Positions 32,231-43,924 of a DNA stretch of 64,000 nucleotides are shown here, piece after piece; position 1 is the stretch's first letter; the number at the start of each line of letters is the position of its first letter. The position numbers and the translations under genes are program-made. The notes under the pieces were generated by a model. That model ran no database searches and was not told the origin of the DNA. It saw nothing but the letters and a program-made list of their open reading frames with translations. Source of the stretch: Siphonodentalium dalli (lineage: Eukaryota; Mollusca; Scaphopoda; Gadilida; Siphonodentaliidae). The stretch spans positions 41,639,503-41,703,502 of the forward strand of contig CP136065.1 of assembly GCA_032622095.1 (NCBI GenBank), given 5' to 3'.

Positions 32231-32835
32231 AGTAATGCCCTAATTAACCCTTTACCCAACAGAACGGCCGTGTGCCAATGCATTCTCTTATATATGCGTG
32301 TCGACCATAGGTCGCCTCGCATATATAAGAGAATGCATTGGCTTAACACATTAAAAATTATATAAAATTGTTAAAGAATGTAAGAAAAAATGGTAAAAAG
32401 TATTAAAAAAAGATTTTTTTTAGGCCAATGCATTCTCTTATATATGCGAGGCGACCTATGGTCGACTCGCATATATAAGAGAATGCATTGGCACAGGGCA
32501 TAACTGTAACCATCACAATGTGGTCAATGAGCCGGTTCCAATGATATCCATATTTGTATGGTTCTATTGAGACAGACCGAAGATATTTTAGGCCGTTGAA
32601 GCTTTATTTGGCCGGTTTTGGCCGGTTTGTTGGGTAAAGGGTTAATCGACTCCCTAACCAGAGCAGAATTATGGGAAACTTTTCAGGATTTAGTCGGAAA
32701 TATGGCTTGTTGCCATTCATTGGAAAGCTCTCGAGATGTTTCCAATGAATGGCAACAAGCCATATTTCCGACTAAATCCTGAAAAGTTACCCATAATTCT
32801 GCTCCGGTTAGGGAGTTGATTAATTAGGGCATTAC
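32231..32835. mobile_element. Fold-back element split by a nested TTAA MITE
   Basis: Without the MITE at 32,244-32,645 the left arm (AGTAATGCCCTAATTAA, then TCGACTCCCTAACCAGAGCA, through GGAAATATGGCTTGTTGCC to GGAAA) is the almost perfect complement of the right arm ending TTAATTAGGGCATTACT. Arms are about 100 bp around a 12-base loop GCTCTCGAGATG. It lies within the 144-bp repeats ('agtaacgaaatgcc' follows). The target duplication could not be settled. Confidence 0.85.
32244..32645. mobile_element. TTAA twin-hairpin MITE nested in the fold-back element
   Basis: TTAACCCTTTACCCAACA ... GGGTAAAGGGTTAA, flanked by TTAA on both sides, inside the left arm of the fold-back. The uninterrupted right arm supplies the empty site (complement of TTAATTAGGG). 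Confidence 0.9.
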
Positions 32836-32837
32836 TA

Positions 32838-33003
32838 GTAACGAAATGCCATGTGTAGTCGGATACAGCGGGAGTGAGACACCAATATGGGATTGCTCTC
32901 ACTCGGGAGCACATTACTATTATCGCAATGAGGACTCTGGAGTGGATTGTCAGGTGAGTACAAGATTCCGCCATATTTACAGTAACAAAATGCCATGTGT
33001 AGT
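32838..33003 (+). repeat. 144-bp-family repeat unit
   Basis: Reads MPCVVGYSGSETPIWDCSHS, GAHYYYRNEDSGVDCQVST, then RFRHIYSNKMPCVV, and is interrupted by hAT-1. Confidence 0.75.
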
Positions 33004-35003
33004 CAGGGATGTAAGTTTTCCGTTTTTTGCCAGTTTTTCGTTCCGTTCCGGCTTCGGTTTTTTTTTTCTGGCTTCCGATTTTTTTGTCCGATTCTTCGTT
33101 AGTGCTTTCACTTTACCGGATGATGTCAAACAATCTTCCGTTTCAGCACACTGAAAGCATTCCGCGATATTGCTTTACCGACCTCCGGTTATGAATAGCA
33201 CATGTCTATTGTTGTTCTTTTCGCGCCTGGATAATTTCTTAGTCGCATTTTAACAATAACAACAATGAGTATTTTAAATCGAGATTCCCCGATCAATGAC
33301 GTGGGATTGAAAAACAAATTCAATTGGTCTTGGCTGGAACAAAAAGATGTTCACGGCGACTTTCTATCCGATTACATTAGGAAAATAAACGTTGCTGGAA
33401 AGGTATTGTGCATTTATTGCGGCGATCACATCAAGTACGGTTCGTCGGGAAAAAAAGCCCTGCACAATCATGCATCGTCGGCAAAACACAACACAAGCAG
33501 GAAAACCTTGGCCAACAACCAACCTCTGCCCAGTGTTTTCACCAGTACACAACTTCTGGAACAGGGTGCTGTGTTGAATTCAAATAAACCTCAGACTGAA
33601 TCCACAATGAAAGCTGTGTATGGAGCCCCACCAAATGTGATCACCCCAGGTGAGACTGCTGCTGAACCAAAACCATTGCCTGTTGTACACTTTACGGACA
33701 GAGTTTCTCATGCAGAGGCGCTGATATGCAGCTTTATAGCAGAACATTCTCTCCCGCTATCAGTTATGCCAGGGATCATTAAATTGTCTCAAGAGCTGAG
33801 CCAGGACAAAAAAGTTTTAGAAAGTCTAAAAATGGAACGACAGACAGCAACCTATAAATTGAAGGAAGGATTAGCAGGTGTGTCACGTAAAAGGATAGTG
33901 AATCGCATTTTTCAATTAACTTGGATGAATGCACAAACAAAGCTAACAAAGAACGTGTATTGAATATTCTTGTTTGCTTTTTCGATGATGATCTTCAAAA
34001 GAGTGTTGTAGAACACTATGCATCAGTCACCATGACAACTGCCAATGCCACAACTGTCCACAAGGTTGTTACAGATCTGCTGATTGATGATGACATCCCA
34101 CTTGCAAATCTAATTTCAAGTTTATCGGACACCACAAATTATATGAGAGGGAAATTAAATGGATTCGAGACCATGCTGAGAAAAGATATTCCCTCACTTT
34201 TGGATATTGATGGAGATATTTGTCATCACATTCATAATTCAGTAAAATTGTTCTGCAAAGCTTTCGATCGACATGTTGAGAAGTTTGATGATGACATATT
34301 CATTGACTTTAGGTACAGTCCAGAATCAAGAGAATACTTAGAAGAGATATGTCATATGCTTGGTATAAAATACCAGGTACCAACTGAGAGAATCCAGCAT
34401 AGATGGTTATCAGCATATGATGTTACTGTCCGCAATGAAAGCCTATTTGATGCTTTCATTCTGTATTACAACTGTTGGCTATCATAATATGATCAGGAAA
34501 CGTACAAGGACATATTCTTGAATATTTTCAAGAAACTGTCAAAGGAGGCCAAAGTCAGGTACTTTCAGATTGTGAAATTCATGAAGGGGAAGAAGTTAAC
34601 AGATGATGGGGAAAAAGAGGAAACAACTATTATAGAAAAAGTATTCTACGAACGACAACTGACTCTTGTTTGTGTTCATTTGTATTGTGCGCTGCTTCCA
34701 ATTTTCAAATCGTTCGTATTAACATTCAAGATGAAAGAGCCCATGGTACACTGTCTTCATGATGAAGTTGTTGCTTTATTCAGGAATTTTCTGGCATGCT
34801 TTGTTAAAGAAGATTCCATCAAGGATCTGAGTGCTCGGAAGCTATCAAGAATGGATCTATCTGACTCACAGTATCACCTGAAACTGAAACATATCTTTGT
34901 TGGTGAGAAGGCAAATGGCATCTTGCAACAGCTTGATCGTGAGGAGAGAAAGGAATTTCTTGACAAACTGTTGAAGTCATATATTGACACAGCAACATAT
35001 ATG

Positions 35004-35744
35004 TAGGTGTGCCACGATTAATCGTATAATCGATGAACCGTTGATAAAGCCGATAATCGATTACCATTTCCGTAATTTATTTCGGACGTCGGAATACCAT
35101 GTTTGTTTTACACAGTTTAATCTACAACCGAAGGTTTAACAACCTTTGATCGTGCATCAGAGAGATTCTGACAACATGAGTATACTTAGATGTTACTAGT
35201 ACAGGCTATTACTTATTGTGTGGTGACTGCTGAATGAAAATCACAATTACTATCACAATTATTTAACATGTTCTGAGTTTTGAAATTTCTGGGTGGGGGG
35301 CTACCTTTGTGATTGTTATCCATGCACACTCTGGAAGTTTTCTGAAACTTACAGTTTCTGTAACATTAGATTCCTTTTTTTTAGGAACCGCCGGCGGTCT
35401 GTCATGCATTCCTATTTTTATATTGTTTGTATGTTTGGCTATTCATAACACTAAAATTAATGGCTATGTTCGTTCTAATGAACTCACAATTATTATAACC
35501 TGGACATCGCCGAGAAATGTGCTGGTATTGAATACATTGGGCTCATTAGTGATTACCGGTGGTTTATGGTGCACATTATTAACGTAAAAAATTACATCAG
35601 CCGAGTTGTTTAACAAACACCCAGCCAATAGGCCATATTACGGAATACTTCCACTGTTATTGATATTAGGCACGATTAATCGATTATAATCGATTATTGA
35701 CGACCGATTATCGATTATCAAAATCAATAATCGTGGCACCTCTA
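35004..35744. mobile_element. hAT-type MITE with 8-bp target duplication, inside hAT-1
   Basis: Ends TAGGTGTGCCACGATTAATC and the near complement AATAATCGTGGCACCTCTA, flanked on both sides by CATATATG (34,996-35,003 and 35,745-35,752). Sub-terminal AATCGATTA palindromes. The reading frame of hAT-1 continues after removal. An open frame inside (35,309-35,587) shows hydrophobic residues but no recognised domain. Confidence 0.9.
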
Positions 35745-36347
35745 CATATATGCAAGGCAAACTTCCTCTGCGAAACGGAGTTCTTGAATCTGTGTCATCT
35801 CTAGATCCACGAGCTATTGGACATAGCGTCACAGAATCATTGCTTGAGGGAGTAAAATATTATTTCCCTACTGTCATCACAAGAGACCAATTTGACATGT
35901 ATGATTTGGAGTGCAGGAGGATTCATCTAGATCCATGTCTGCCGGATTATTCAAATGATTCAAGACTTGATGAGTGGTGGTCAAAGGTTTTGAAGAGTGA
36001 CTATCCAATCTTGGGAAGAGTGGTCAAAGCATGCCGGTCAATTTTTACCGGACCAAGAGTAGAACAATCATTTAGTACTATGAATGATGTAATATCTAAG
36101 AGATCAAACAGAATGGCTGTCAAAACCTATTCCGCTATTCAAACTGTCAAATATGATCTTCTTTCTAGAGGACAGACGTCTATTGAAAAATTTCATAGAG
36201 ATGACCATCTACCTACTCCAGTGGATAAATCTCTTATATATTACATGCAGACATCATATGGTAGGCACTAGAGGAGGCAGACTAAAAAGGATCAAGTTTC
36301 TAAATCAAAAGATGTGTCAATTCCAGCTGCTGCTGCTCATTCTCGTA

Positions 36348-36747
36348 TTAACCCTTTACCCAACAAACCGGCCAAAACCGGCCAAATAAAGCTTCAACAG
36401 CCTAAAATATCTTCGGTCTGTCTCAATAGAACCATACAAATATGGATATCATTGGAACCGGCTCCTTGACCACATTGTGATAGTTACAGTTATGCCCTGT
36501 GCCAATGCATTCTCTTATATATGCGAGTCGACCATAGGTCGCCTCGCATATATAAGAGAATGCATTGGCCTAAAAAAAATCTTTTTTTAACACTTTTTAC
36601 CATTTTTTCTTACATTCTTTAACAATTTTATAATTTTTAATGTGTTAAGCCAATGCATTCTCTTATATATGCGAGGCGACCTATGGTCGACTCGCATATA
36701 TAAGAGAATGCATTGGCACAGGGCCCTTATGTTGGGTAAAGGGTTAA
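36348..36747. mobile_element. TTAA twin-hairpin MITE in the 3' part of hAT-1
   Basis: TTAACCCTTTACCCAACA ... ATGTTGGGTAAAGGGTTAA, 400 bp, same orientation as the 3460 copy, inside the Lys-rich C-terminal coding region. Confidence 0.9.
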
Positions 36748-37420
36748 AGTGAAAGCATGCCCCAGATCAAAAATAACGGACACAAAAACAAAGAAAAGAA
36801 AGGCTATTCATATTCTAGCCAACAAAGCAAAGGAATCCATTTTGAAAAACTCAAAGAGAAAGCAGGATACGTCATCTCTATCGCACAACAAAAAGATTAG
36901 GCTTCACTGACATGTTTACTGTTTACTTCTTGTACATATATACATTACTGTCAGATATTTGACAGACATACATGTACATGTACTGCAATTGATGTTTTTA
37001 ATTCAGTTCAGGACATTTGAAAAGCTTTGAACATGTTTGAAGAAACTTTTGTAAATCTATAAATATTGCTGAACATTTATCTGACACATGTTGTTTGTTA
37101 GAGCCTTTGTATGTAAATATGTCAGCAACAGAGACTATATAATTTATTGGGTGAGTTACTAGTAGACAATATGTATGCTCTGAATTTTTTTTTACTGAAT
37201 TTTATTTACAAAAACAGGAATTTTGAGCTGGATTGTATATCTCTTTTTTTTTTTTTATCATAGAATGCTCCCAGATGCATTCTCAGAGCCTTGAAAATAC
37301 AAATTTTTCTTGGGGGAGAACCCCCAAACCCCCCATTAGCAAGAGGGGGACACCCCCTACCCCACCCTCCCCGCTTGGCCTTCGGCAGATCATGTTCAGG
37401 TTTTTTTTAATTATCCACTG

Positions 37421-38430
37421 TCGGATACAGCGGGAGTGAGAAACCAATATGGGATTGCTCTCACTCTGGAGCACATTACTATTATCGCAATGAGGACTCT
37501 GGAGTGGATTGTCAGGTGAGTACAAGATTCCGCCATATTTACAGTAACGAAATGCCACGTGTAGTCGGATACAGCGGGAGTGAGAATCCAATATGGGATT
37601 GCTCTCACTCGGGAGCACTCTCCGAGCACATTACTATTATCGCAATGAGGACTCTGGAGTGGATTGTCAGGCGAGTACAAGATTCCGCCATATTTACAGT
37701 AACGAAATGCCACGTGTAGTCGGATACAACGGGAGTGAGAAATCAATATGGGATTGCTCTCACTCTGGAGCACATTACTATTATCGCAATGAGGACTCTG
37801 GAGTGGATTGTCAGGTGAGTACAAGATTCCGCCATATTTACAGTAACGAAATGCCATGTGTAGTCGGATACAGCGGGAGTGAGAAATCAATATGGGATTG
37901 CTCTCACTCTGGAGCACATTACTATTATCGCAATGAGGACTCTGGAGTGGATTGTCAGGCGAGTACAAGATTCCGCCATATTTACAGTAACGAAATGCCA
38001 TGTGTAGTCGGATACAGCGGGAGTGAGAAATCAATATGGGATTGATCTCACTCGGGAGCACATTACTATTATCGCAATGAGGACTCTGGAGTGGATTGTC
38101 AGGCGAGTACAAGATTCCGCCATATTTACAGTAACGAAATGCCATGTGTAGTCAGATATAACAGGAGTAAGAAAGTAATATGGAATATTTCTTACTCAGG
38201 AGCACATTACTATTATCGCAATGAGAATGCTGGAGTGGATTGTCAGGCGAGTACAAGATTCTGCCATATTTACAGTAACGAAATGCCACGTGTAGTCAGA
38301 TATAACAGGAGTAAGAAAGTAATATGGAATATTTCTTACTCAGGAGCACATTACTATTATCGCAATGATGACTCTGGAGTGGACTGTCAGGCGAGTACAA
38401 GATTCCGCCACATGTACATTAGTTATAAGA
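37421..38430 (+). repeat. Homogeneous 144-bp tandem array, 7 units
   Basis: The anchor CACATTACTATTATCGCAAT lies at 37,472, 37,627, 37,771, 37,915, 38,059, 38,203 and 38,347; spacing is exactly 144 except one of 155 (an 11-bp GGGAGCACTCT duplication). Each unit encodes 48 residues on the plus strand: YSGSEKSIWDCSHSGAHYYY, RNEDSGVDCQ, STRFRHIYSNEMPCVVG. One TGA (GATTGATCTC) interrupts at 38,042. The opposite strand is also open through five units (244 aa), so the coding strand is not proven by openness; the degenerate copies favour plus. CAGGTGAGT/CAGGCGAGT and TTTACAG in each unit look like splice sites only 29 bp apart, too close for an intron. Confidence 0.85.
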
Positions 38431-38619
38431 TAATAAGAATAAGTGTGGCTTATAAATCAATGTTATTTTACACATTCTCAAGTTCTTAATAATTATAATG
38501 TCTAATTGTGTGAGTGCCAGTAGATTGCCTGATGCCTAAGGAGGGTAAAATAGCTCATAAATTGCTAAGAGGTTTTAATTCAGAAATGTTTTCCTGGCAG
38601 AAGCTCCCCCACTCCCCTA
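38431..38619. other. Short spacer
   Basis: No feature seen. Confidence 0.4.
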
Positions 38620-39013
38620 TTAACCCTTTACCCAACAAAACGGCCAAAACCGGCCAAATAAAGCTTCAACAGCCTAAAATATCTTCGGTCTGTCTCAATA
38701 GAACCATATATGGATATCATTGGAACCGTCTCCTTGACCACATTGTGATAGTTACAGTTATGCCCTGTGCCAATGCATTCTCTTATATATGCGAGTCGAC
38801 CATAGGTCGCCTCGCATATATAAGAAAATGCATTGGCCTAAAAAAAAAAAAATTAACACTTTTTACCATTTTTTCTTACATTCTTTAACAATTTTATAAT
38901 TATTAATGTGTTAAGCCAATGCATTCTCTTATATATGCGAGGCGACCTATGGTCGACTCGCATATATAAGAGAATGCATTGGCACAGGGCCCTTCTGTTG
39001 GGTAAAGGGTTAA
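38620..39013. mobile_element. TTAA twin-hairpin MITE
   Basis: TTAACCCTTTACCCAACA ... CTGTTGGGTAAAGGGTTAA, 394 bp. The first hairpin has AAGAAAATGC for AAGAGAATGC. Confidence 0.85.
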
Positions 39014-39635
39014 CACAAGAGAACACCCTCTTACTTATCAAAGACAAAGTTTTTATATTGTAATTTAATTATAACATGTCAGTATGGGTACCAAAACTGT
39101 ACAAAGGCTATTCAAAGAATAATGAGGCACTAAAGAGGCTCCAAGGTAGAATCAATCTAGGCCTTAAAATATGGTGCTGCTCATTTACAGAATGAGGTCC
39201 CCAGAGGGTGAATTTTGTGAAGCTACCCTCCAGTGGGCTAGCATCACCAAGTTCATCCTTTGGGGACCTCATTCTGTATGGCCTCATCTGCCATGGGAGA
39301 CCTAGACATAGATTTAAGTTCCAAGACATGGTGAATATGGTGATGTGTACCCATTGGGCACCTCGATTGTGCATTGTGTCATCTTTCAATTTGGGGATAT
39401 AGAGAAACTAAAAAAAAAGATACTTTCCAAAGACGAGGCCTAAACAAAATGAGGTCCAGATGGTGAATTTAGGGATGCAAGCCGCTGTGCAGGGTAGCGT
39501 CACTAAATTCACCCTCTGGGGACCTCTTCCTGCAAATGAGCAGCACCATATTGAGACCTGAATCAATCAATATCACAGATCTTCAATCTGTTTACCCATG
39601 GGTATATATTAATCAAGAGTTACTGTATCCAAGCA
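39014..39635. repeat. Two diverged hairpin elements and leader of the 65-bp array
   Basis: Hairpins of the 28,678 family lie at about 39,190-39,278 (CAGAATGAGGTCCCCAGAGG ... CTTTGGGGACCTCATTCTG) and about 39,446-39,537 (AATGAGGTCCAGATGGTGAA ... TTCACCCTCTGGGGACCTC). The text ending 'tacccatgggtatatattaa' at 39,590-39,635 is the same leader that precedes the array in copy B. Confidence 0.65.
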
Positions 39636-39639
39636 CTGG

Positions 39640-41030
39640 ATTTGTCACACATGTGTGTCATCCACAGGCAGTTTACGATGAATACCAGCCTGACTGTAAC
39701 TCACAGACACTCTACATGTGTGTCATCCACAGGCAGTTTACGGTGAATACCAGCCTGACTGTAACTCACAGACACTCTACATGTGTGTCATCCACAGGCA
39801 GTTTACGATGAATACCAGCCTGACTGTAACTCACAGACACTCTACATGTGTGTCATCCACAGGCAGTTTACGGTGAATACCAGCCTGACTGTAACTCACA
39901 GACACTCTACATGTGTGTCATCCACAGGCAGTTTACGATGAATATCAGCCTGACTATAACTCACAGACACTCTACATGTGTGTCATCCACAGGCAGTTTA
40001 CGGTGAATACCAGCCTGACTGTAACTCACAGACACTCTACATGTGTGTCATCCACAGGCAGTTTACGATGAATATCAGCCTGACTGTAACTCACAGACAC
40101 TCTACATGTGTGTCATCCACAGGCAGTTTACGATGAATATCAGCCTGACTGTAACTCACAGACACTCTACATGTGTGTCATCCACAGGCAGTTTACGATG
40201 AATATCAGCCTGACTGTAACTCACAGACACTCTACATGTGTGTCGTCCACAGGCAGTTTACGGTGAATATCAGCCTGACTGTAACTCACAGACACTCTAC
40301 ATGTGTGTCGTCCACAGGCAGTTTACGGTGAATACCAGCCTGACTGTAACTCACAGACACTCTACATGTGTGTCATCCACAGGCAGTTTACGGTGAATAT
40401 CAGCCTGACTGTAACTCACAGACACTCTACATGTGTGTCATCCACAGGCAGTTTACGATGAATATCAGCCTGACTGTAACTCACAGACACTCTACATGTG
40501 TGACATCCACAGGCAGTTTACGATGAATATCAGCCTGACTGTAACTCACAGACACTCTACATGTGTGACATCCACAAGCAGTTTACGATGAATATCAGCC
40601 TGACTGTAACTCACAGACACTCTACATGTGTGTCATCCACAGGCAGTTTACGGTGAATATCAGCCTGACTGTAACTCACAGACACTCTACATGTGTGTCG
40701 TCCACAGGCAGTTTACGGTGAATATCAGCCTGACTGTAACTCACAGACACTCTACATGTGTGTCATCCACAGGCAGTTTACGATGAATATCAGCCTGACT
40801 GTAACTCACAGACACTCTACATGTGTGTCGTCCACAGGCAGTTTACGGTGAATATCAGCCTGACTGTAACTCACAGACACTCTACATGTGTGTCATCCAC
40901 AGGCAGTTTACGATGAATATCAGCCTGACTGTAACTCACAGACACTCTACATGTGTGTCGTCCACAGGCAGTTTACGGTGAATACCAGCCTGACTGTAAC
41001 TCACAGACACTCTACATGTGTGACATCCTA
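39640..41030. repeat. 65-bp tandem array, 21 units (copy C)
   Basis: GTAACTCACA from 39,696 to 40,996 every 65 bp without a single indel. More GTCATCC variants than in copy B, and an alternating pattern of GATGAATAT and GGTGAATAC units, which suggests unequal exchange of multi-unit blocks. Ends with the same 'gacatcctacacaaaataat' as copy B. Confidence 0.9.
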
Positions 41031-41521
41031 CACAAAATAATCTACCATCCGCAGAGAACTTTTTCAATTTAACTTTTATATGCATCTGACCGAAAGCATA
41101 TATGCAAGCATGCGATTATCTTAAATATCAGATAATGAACATAGCTGTGGTAGTTATTTTATGCAATCATCTAAGTAGACCCAGAAAATAATTGATTTTG
41201 AATCCTTATGTTTAGCTTAATATTGGGGAATTTGAAGCCGTAATGGGTCGGTATTATTTGACTAAGTTTACCATGTGATCATATGAACATGAGATATAGC
41301 TGTATTATTATAGTCTGCAAACAATGAGATATAGATTCATATATATAACTGAACATGCAACAAGTATGCCAGTTTTGCCCACCCCATTCGCTCACTGAAT
41401 TAACCTTACATTTTGATCAGTGCGTTGTTTTGTTGGAATTTAACAGAGTTTAGCAGCTTATTATTTTTCTGCAATGAAGTGTTTTAATACTGGTCTTGAT
41501 ACTTCATTTGAACTATTTCAG
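41031..41521. other. Intron-like spacer of module copy C
   Basis: Nearly identical to 17.27-17.76 kb; ends ACTATTTCAG. No gene. Confidence 0.5.
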
Positions 41522-42621
41522 GAACATGCAGCATACAGAATGCTAATCATATTGATTTGCCTTCAAAACCTAAGGAACCTATTGTGCCATCTGCAGCCAC
41601 AAGCAGTATTTCAACTACAAATGAACCTGTTTTGCCTGATCAAAGTGAGAAGCCATCATCAGCCCATTACACAGTGCCATGGGAAAAATTTACAAATACT
41701 CTCAATAAAAAACTCAACCAGGGAAAAATGCCAACAGGTAAGGAGAGGAGAGCAATGGTAACACTATTGGTGGATGATCTTCAGGGAAAATACGGTTTGA
41801 AACCACGGCCAGAAGTAACGGAAGAAGCTGCCCGACAAATCATCAGTAGGTATCCAGATGCCTTTGAGGACCGCATTTGTAGAACAAAATTAGGAAATGG
41901 TTACAGGGGGCTGCATATACAGCTTAAAAATAAACTTGAAAATGTTCTGAGACCGCTGACAAAAAGAGCATAAAAAAGAGTATTTCAACGAAGAGAGTGA
42001 CCGGTCCCGACCGTGACAGTTATGGCTGTGTACAATGGCAACCAGACCAATATCCGGAGATGAGGCTTCACAAGAAGAAAAAAGGATATGGCTAGAAGAC
42101 CAATCACAGTTATGTAATCGTGATCGTGATACACAAAACATTTCTATAAAGATGGAGCTTACATATTCAAGCCAACGGTTATTTATAAATAACAAGGAAA
42201 GTTTGCTTGACAGTGTCCGTGCATCGTGGCCATTATTGTTCGAACATGAATATATGATGGCCCACTGTGAAACCCTTCTTGGCAAAGATTTTGCAGAATC
42301 ATGATGAGGATCAGAAACAAATGGAAAAGTTCTTCAGGAATTTGAAATACAAGAAAATGACGGAGAAACTGGCAGAATTGGATGAAGCTTTAGAAATGGT
42401 TGGAAATGAAAAGCTGCGTGGATTTGCAATTATACCCTTGATGCATCTAGATTAATTGGAGAGAGTCTCACCCTGGTTAACCAGGTTCTAGATACCAAAC
42501 ACCAATACAATACCAACAAGAGCAATACCAACCAGTGCAACCACAGGAACATTATCACCAACAACCCTACCCTAAAAATACGATTGAGGATAGAATGTCA
42601 TTCCTGCACTATACATGTGAG
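41522..42621 (+). pseudogene. SAMD3-like protein exon, copy C (frameshifted)
   Basis: Same plan as copy B: THIDLPSKPKEPI, AHYTVPWEKFTNTLNKKL, GKERRAMVTLLVDDLQGKYG, EEAARQIISRYPDAFEDRIC, GYRGLHIQLKNKL, then RPLTKRA and stop TAA because one base fewer than needed lies in the A-rich run. Downstream, SQEEKRIWLEDQSQL to CETLLGKDF is open in another frame (42,035-42,304), then KPFLAKILQNHDEDQKQ and the QYQQEQYQPVQPQ tail. The frame breaks are at the same A-run as in B but of different size. Confidence 0.6.
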
Positions 42622-43462
42622 GTATTGAATTATTTTCAAAATTATTTTTAGTATTATTATTGTGTTGATATATTTTGTTGAGTGTCAGTAAATTATTAAC
42701 TTTTTTTTAAATTGTGCCTTTAATACAGGATTGATAATTTCCAGCTTTTCAGCCGATTCCAATTTTTTTCACAAGAATGTTTAAAAAAAGCTTACTTGAA
42801 TTGGCCTGGTTCATGCAAAAATAAAAAGATTTTGAAGGGGTGTATGTTGGAGTTAAGATTCCGGCTTTTTTCAATGTTGTGTGTTCTCATCCCTGTATAT
42901 ATACCATTTAGTAAAATCTTTTTGACATATTGAAAGTGAGCTATTGCCAACACTCATCATCTGTGGGGATGTCCGCCAACAAGTTCCTGCCTGGGTTGAC
43001 CCAGATTGGGCCGACCTATAAAATTTGAAAATGTTTCAATGAAAATTATGGCCATGCACTGCAGCCAACTTCAAGTTTTGTTCTTTGCATCACTGAATCC
43101 TTTGGCTCACCCTACAGGCCACATCCCTCATTCAATCATCACCAAATTTCATATGGAACTTCAGGGTGACCTCTAGATGGGAGCATTACAATATGAAAAT
43201 GTTTTAGTTAAAAAACATGGCTGTTGACTGATCAATTTTAAATAAAATACATGGCCACAGGCAGCCATCATTAATTAGGTTTTTTTGAATCACTAAATCT
43301 TCTGGCATGTTTACAAACCACTTCCTTCATCTAGTTATTACCAAGTCTGATATGGATCTTCTGGTTCTCTTTGCATTACTAATTCTCTATGTTCTTCAGT
43401 TTTATCAGAATCCATATAATCATATCAAATCGAGCTACAGACTACAGTGTCATTTTTTTGCA
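42622..43462 (-). repeat. Intron with degenerate satellite-family copies, copy C
   Basis: 42.62-42.96 kb is AT-rich spacer; 42.96-43.45 kb repeats the worn monomers of 7760-8250. The terminal motif here is AAATCGAGCTACAG, more changed than in A and B. Confidence 0.6.
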
Positions 43463-43463
43463 G

Positions 43464-43556
43464 TGTCTGAAGAATGAGTTAGTGTATGTAAAGACAGAGC
43501 TTGCGCAACTCAAAGCGCAACTTCCTGCCAGTAACAGATCATTATACATGCAAACT
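43464..43556 (+). CDS. Coiled-coil exon of the BEN-domain gene, copy C
   Basis: 31 codons, peptide unchanged from A and B; acceptor TTTTTTTGCAG, donor GTAAGT. Confidence 0.65.
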
Positions 43557-43924
43557 GTAAGTATACAAGTATCATTTGTATTAGAAGATCATTTTAGCTC
43601 TGAGGGAGATCATGATCAATGAAACAAGTAACACGTAAAGATTTTCAAGATTTTTTGCCTTCTTTTTTATTTGTTAACTGCTATGTTTATGCCAGTTAAA
43701 ATTTTAAGTCACATCTCTGATTGGATTGTCACAAAATATCATATATGTAACATGATTGGGTTGTCCTCCAGATGGAAAACATCCTATTTGGGCGGTTGTC
43801 TACCAAGTTATATACCAACCAATATTACCCAAGGTTCTCACATTGCCTGTACGTTTTATGGCAAATATATTATTCTGATTTTCATAATCAATTTACAATT
43901 AAAACAAATTTCAATTATTGATAG

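Larger units (their letters stand above)
23997..33975 (+). repeat. First copy of a ~10-kb near-identical direct duplication
   Basis: From AAAATTAATCGC at 23,997 the sequence recurs at 53,878 with very few differences. Offsets grow from 29,881 to 30,177 (an extra ~290 bp in the second copy at 54,197), 30,161 (16-bp repeat lost) and 30,198 (longer poly-C). Copy 2 is cut by the window end, so the true length may reach 29.9 kb. Confidence 0.9.
33265..36910 (+). pseudogene. hAT-1 transposase (BED finger plus catalytic and dimerisation regions), broken
   Basis: N terminus MSILNRDSPINDVG; BED-type finger VLCIYCGDHIKYGSSGKKAL, HNHASSAKH. Then a one-base slip in a T-run near 33,910 moves to the frame with INLDECTNKANKERVLNIL (first catalytic Asp), DDIPLANLISSLSDTTNYM (second Asp), HRWLSAYD, a TAA at 34,485-34,487, LLPIFKSFVLTF, a 741-bp insertion at 35,004, SSLDPRAIGHSVTESLL, and the C-terminal dimerisation motif GPRVEQSFSTMNDVISKRSN. 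After a TAG the frame continues to the TTAA MITE and resumes with a Lys-rich tail ending NKKIRLH. About 880 codons originally. Inactive: one frameshift, two stops, two insertions. Confidence 0.8.
33004..37420 (+). mobile_element. hAT-1 transposon, ~4.4 kb, inserted in the 144-bp array
   Basis: 5' end CAGGGATGTAAGTTTTCCG after 'gccatgtgtagt'; the probable 3' end is ...TTTAATTATCCACTG followed by 'tcggatacagcggg', which resumes the 144-bp repeat where it broke off. A typical 3' zone of GGGGGAGAACCCCCAAACCC and short palindromes precedes the end. The ends are only loosely inverted and the 8-bp duplication is not evident, so the 3' limit is moderate. Contains a broken transposase gene and two younger MITEs. 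In copy D the 5' end recurs at 63,202. Confidence 0.65.

Noticed and set aside
35309-35587. Hydrophobic 92-residue frame inside the hAT MITE
   Set aside because: Lies within a non-autonomous element with clear ends and no gene; no motif beyond hydrophobicity.
37522-37551. 29-bp introns between CAGGTGAGT and TTTACAG in the 144-bp units
   Set aside because: Too short for spliceosomal splicing, and the reading frame continues through.
37411-38145. A 244-residue open frame on the minus strand across the 144-bp array
   Set aside because: It exists because the repeat unit is a multiple of three and lacks stops in that frame; degenerate copies elsewhere do not keep this frame as well as the plus-strand one.
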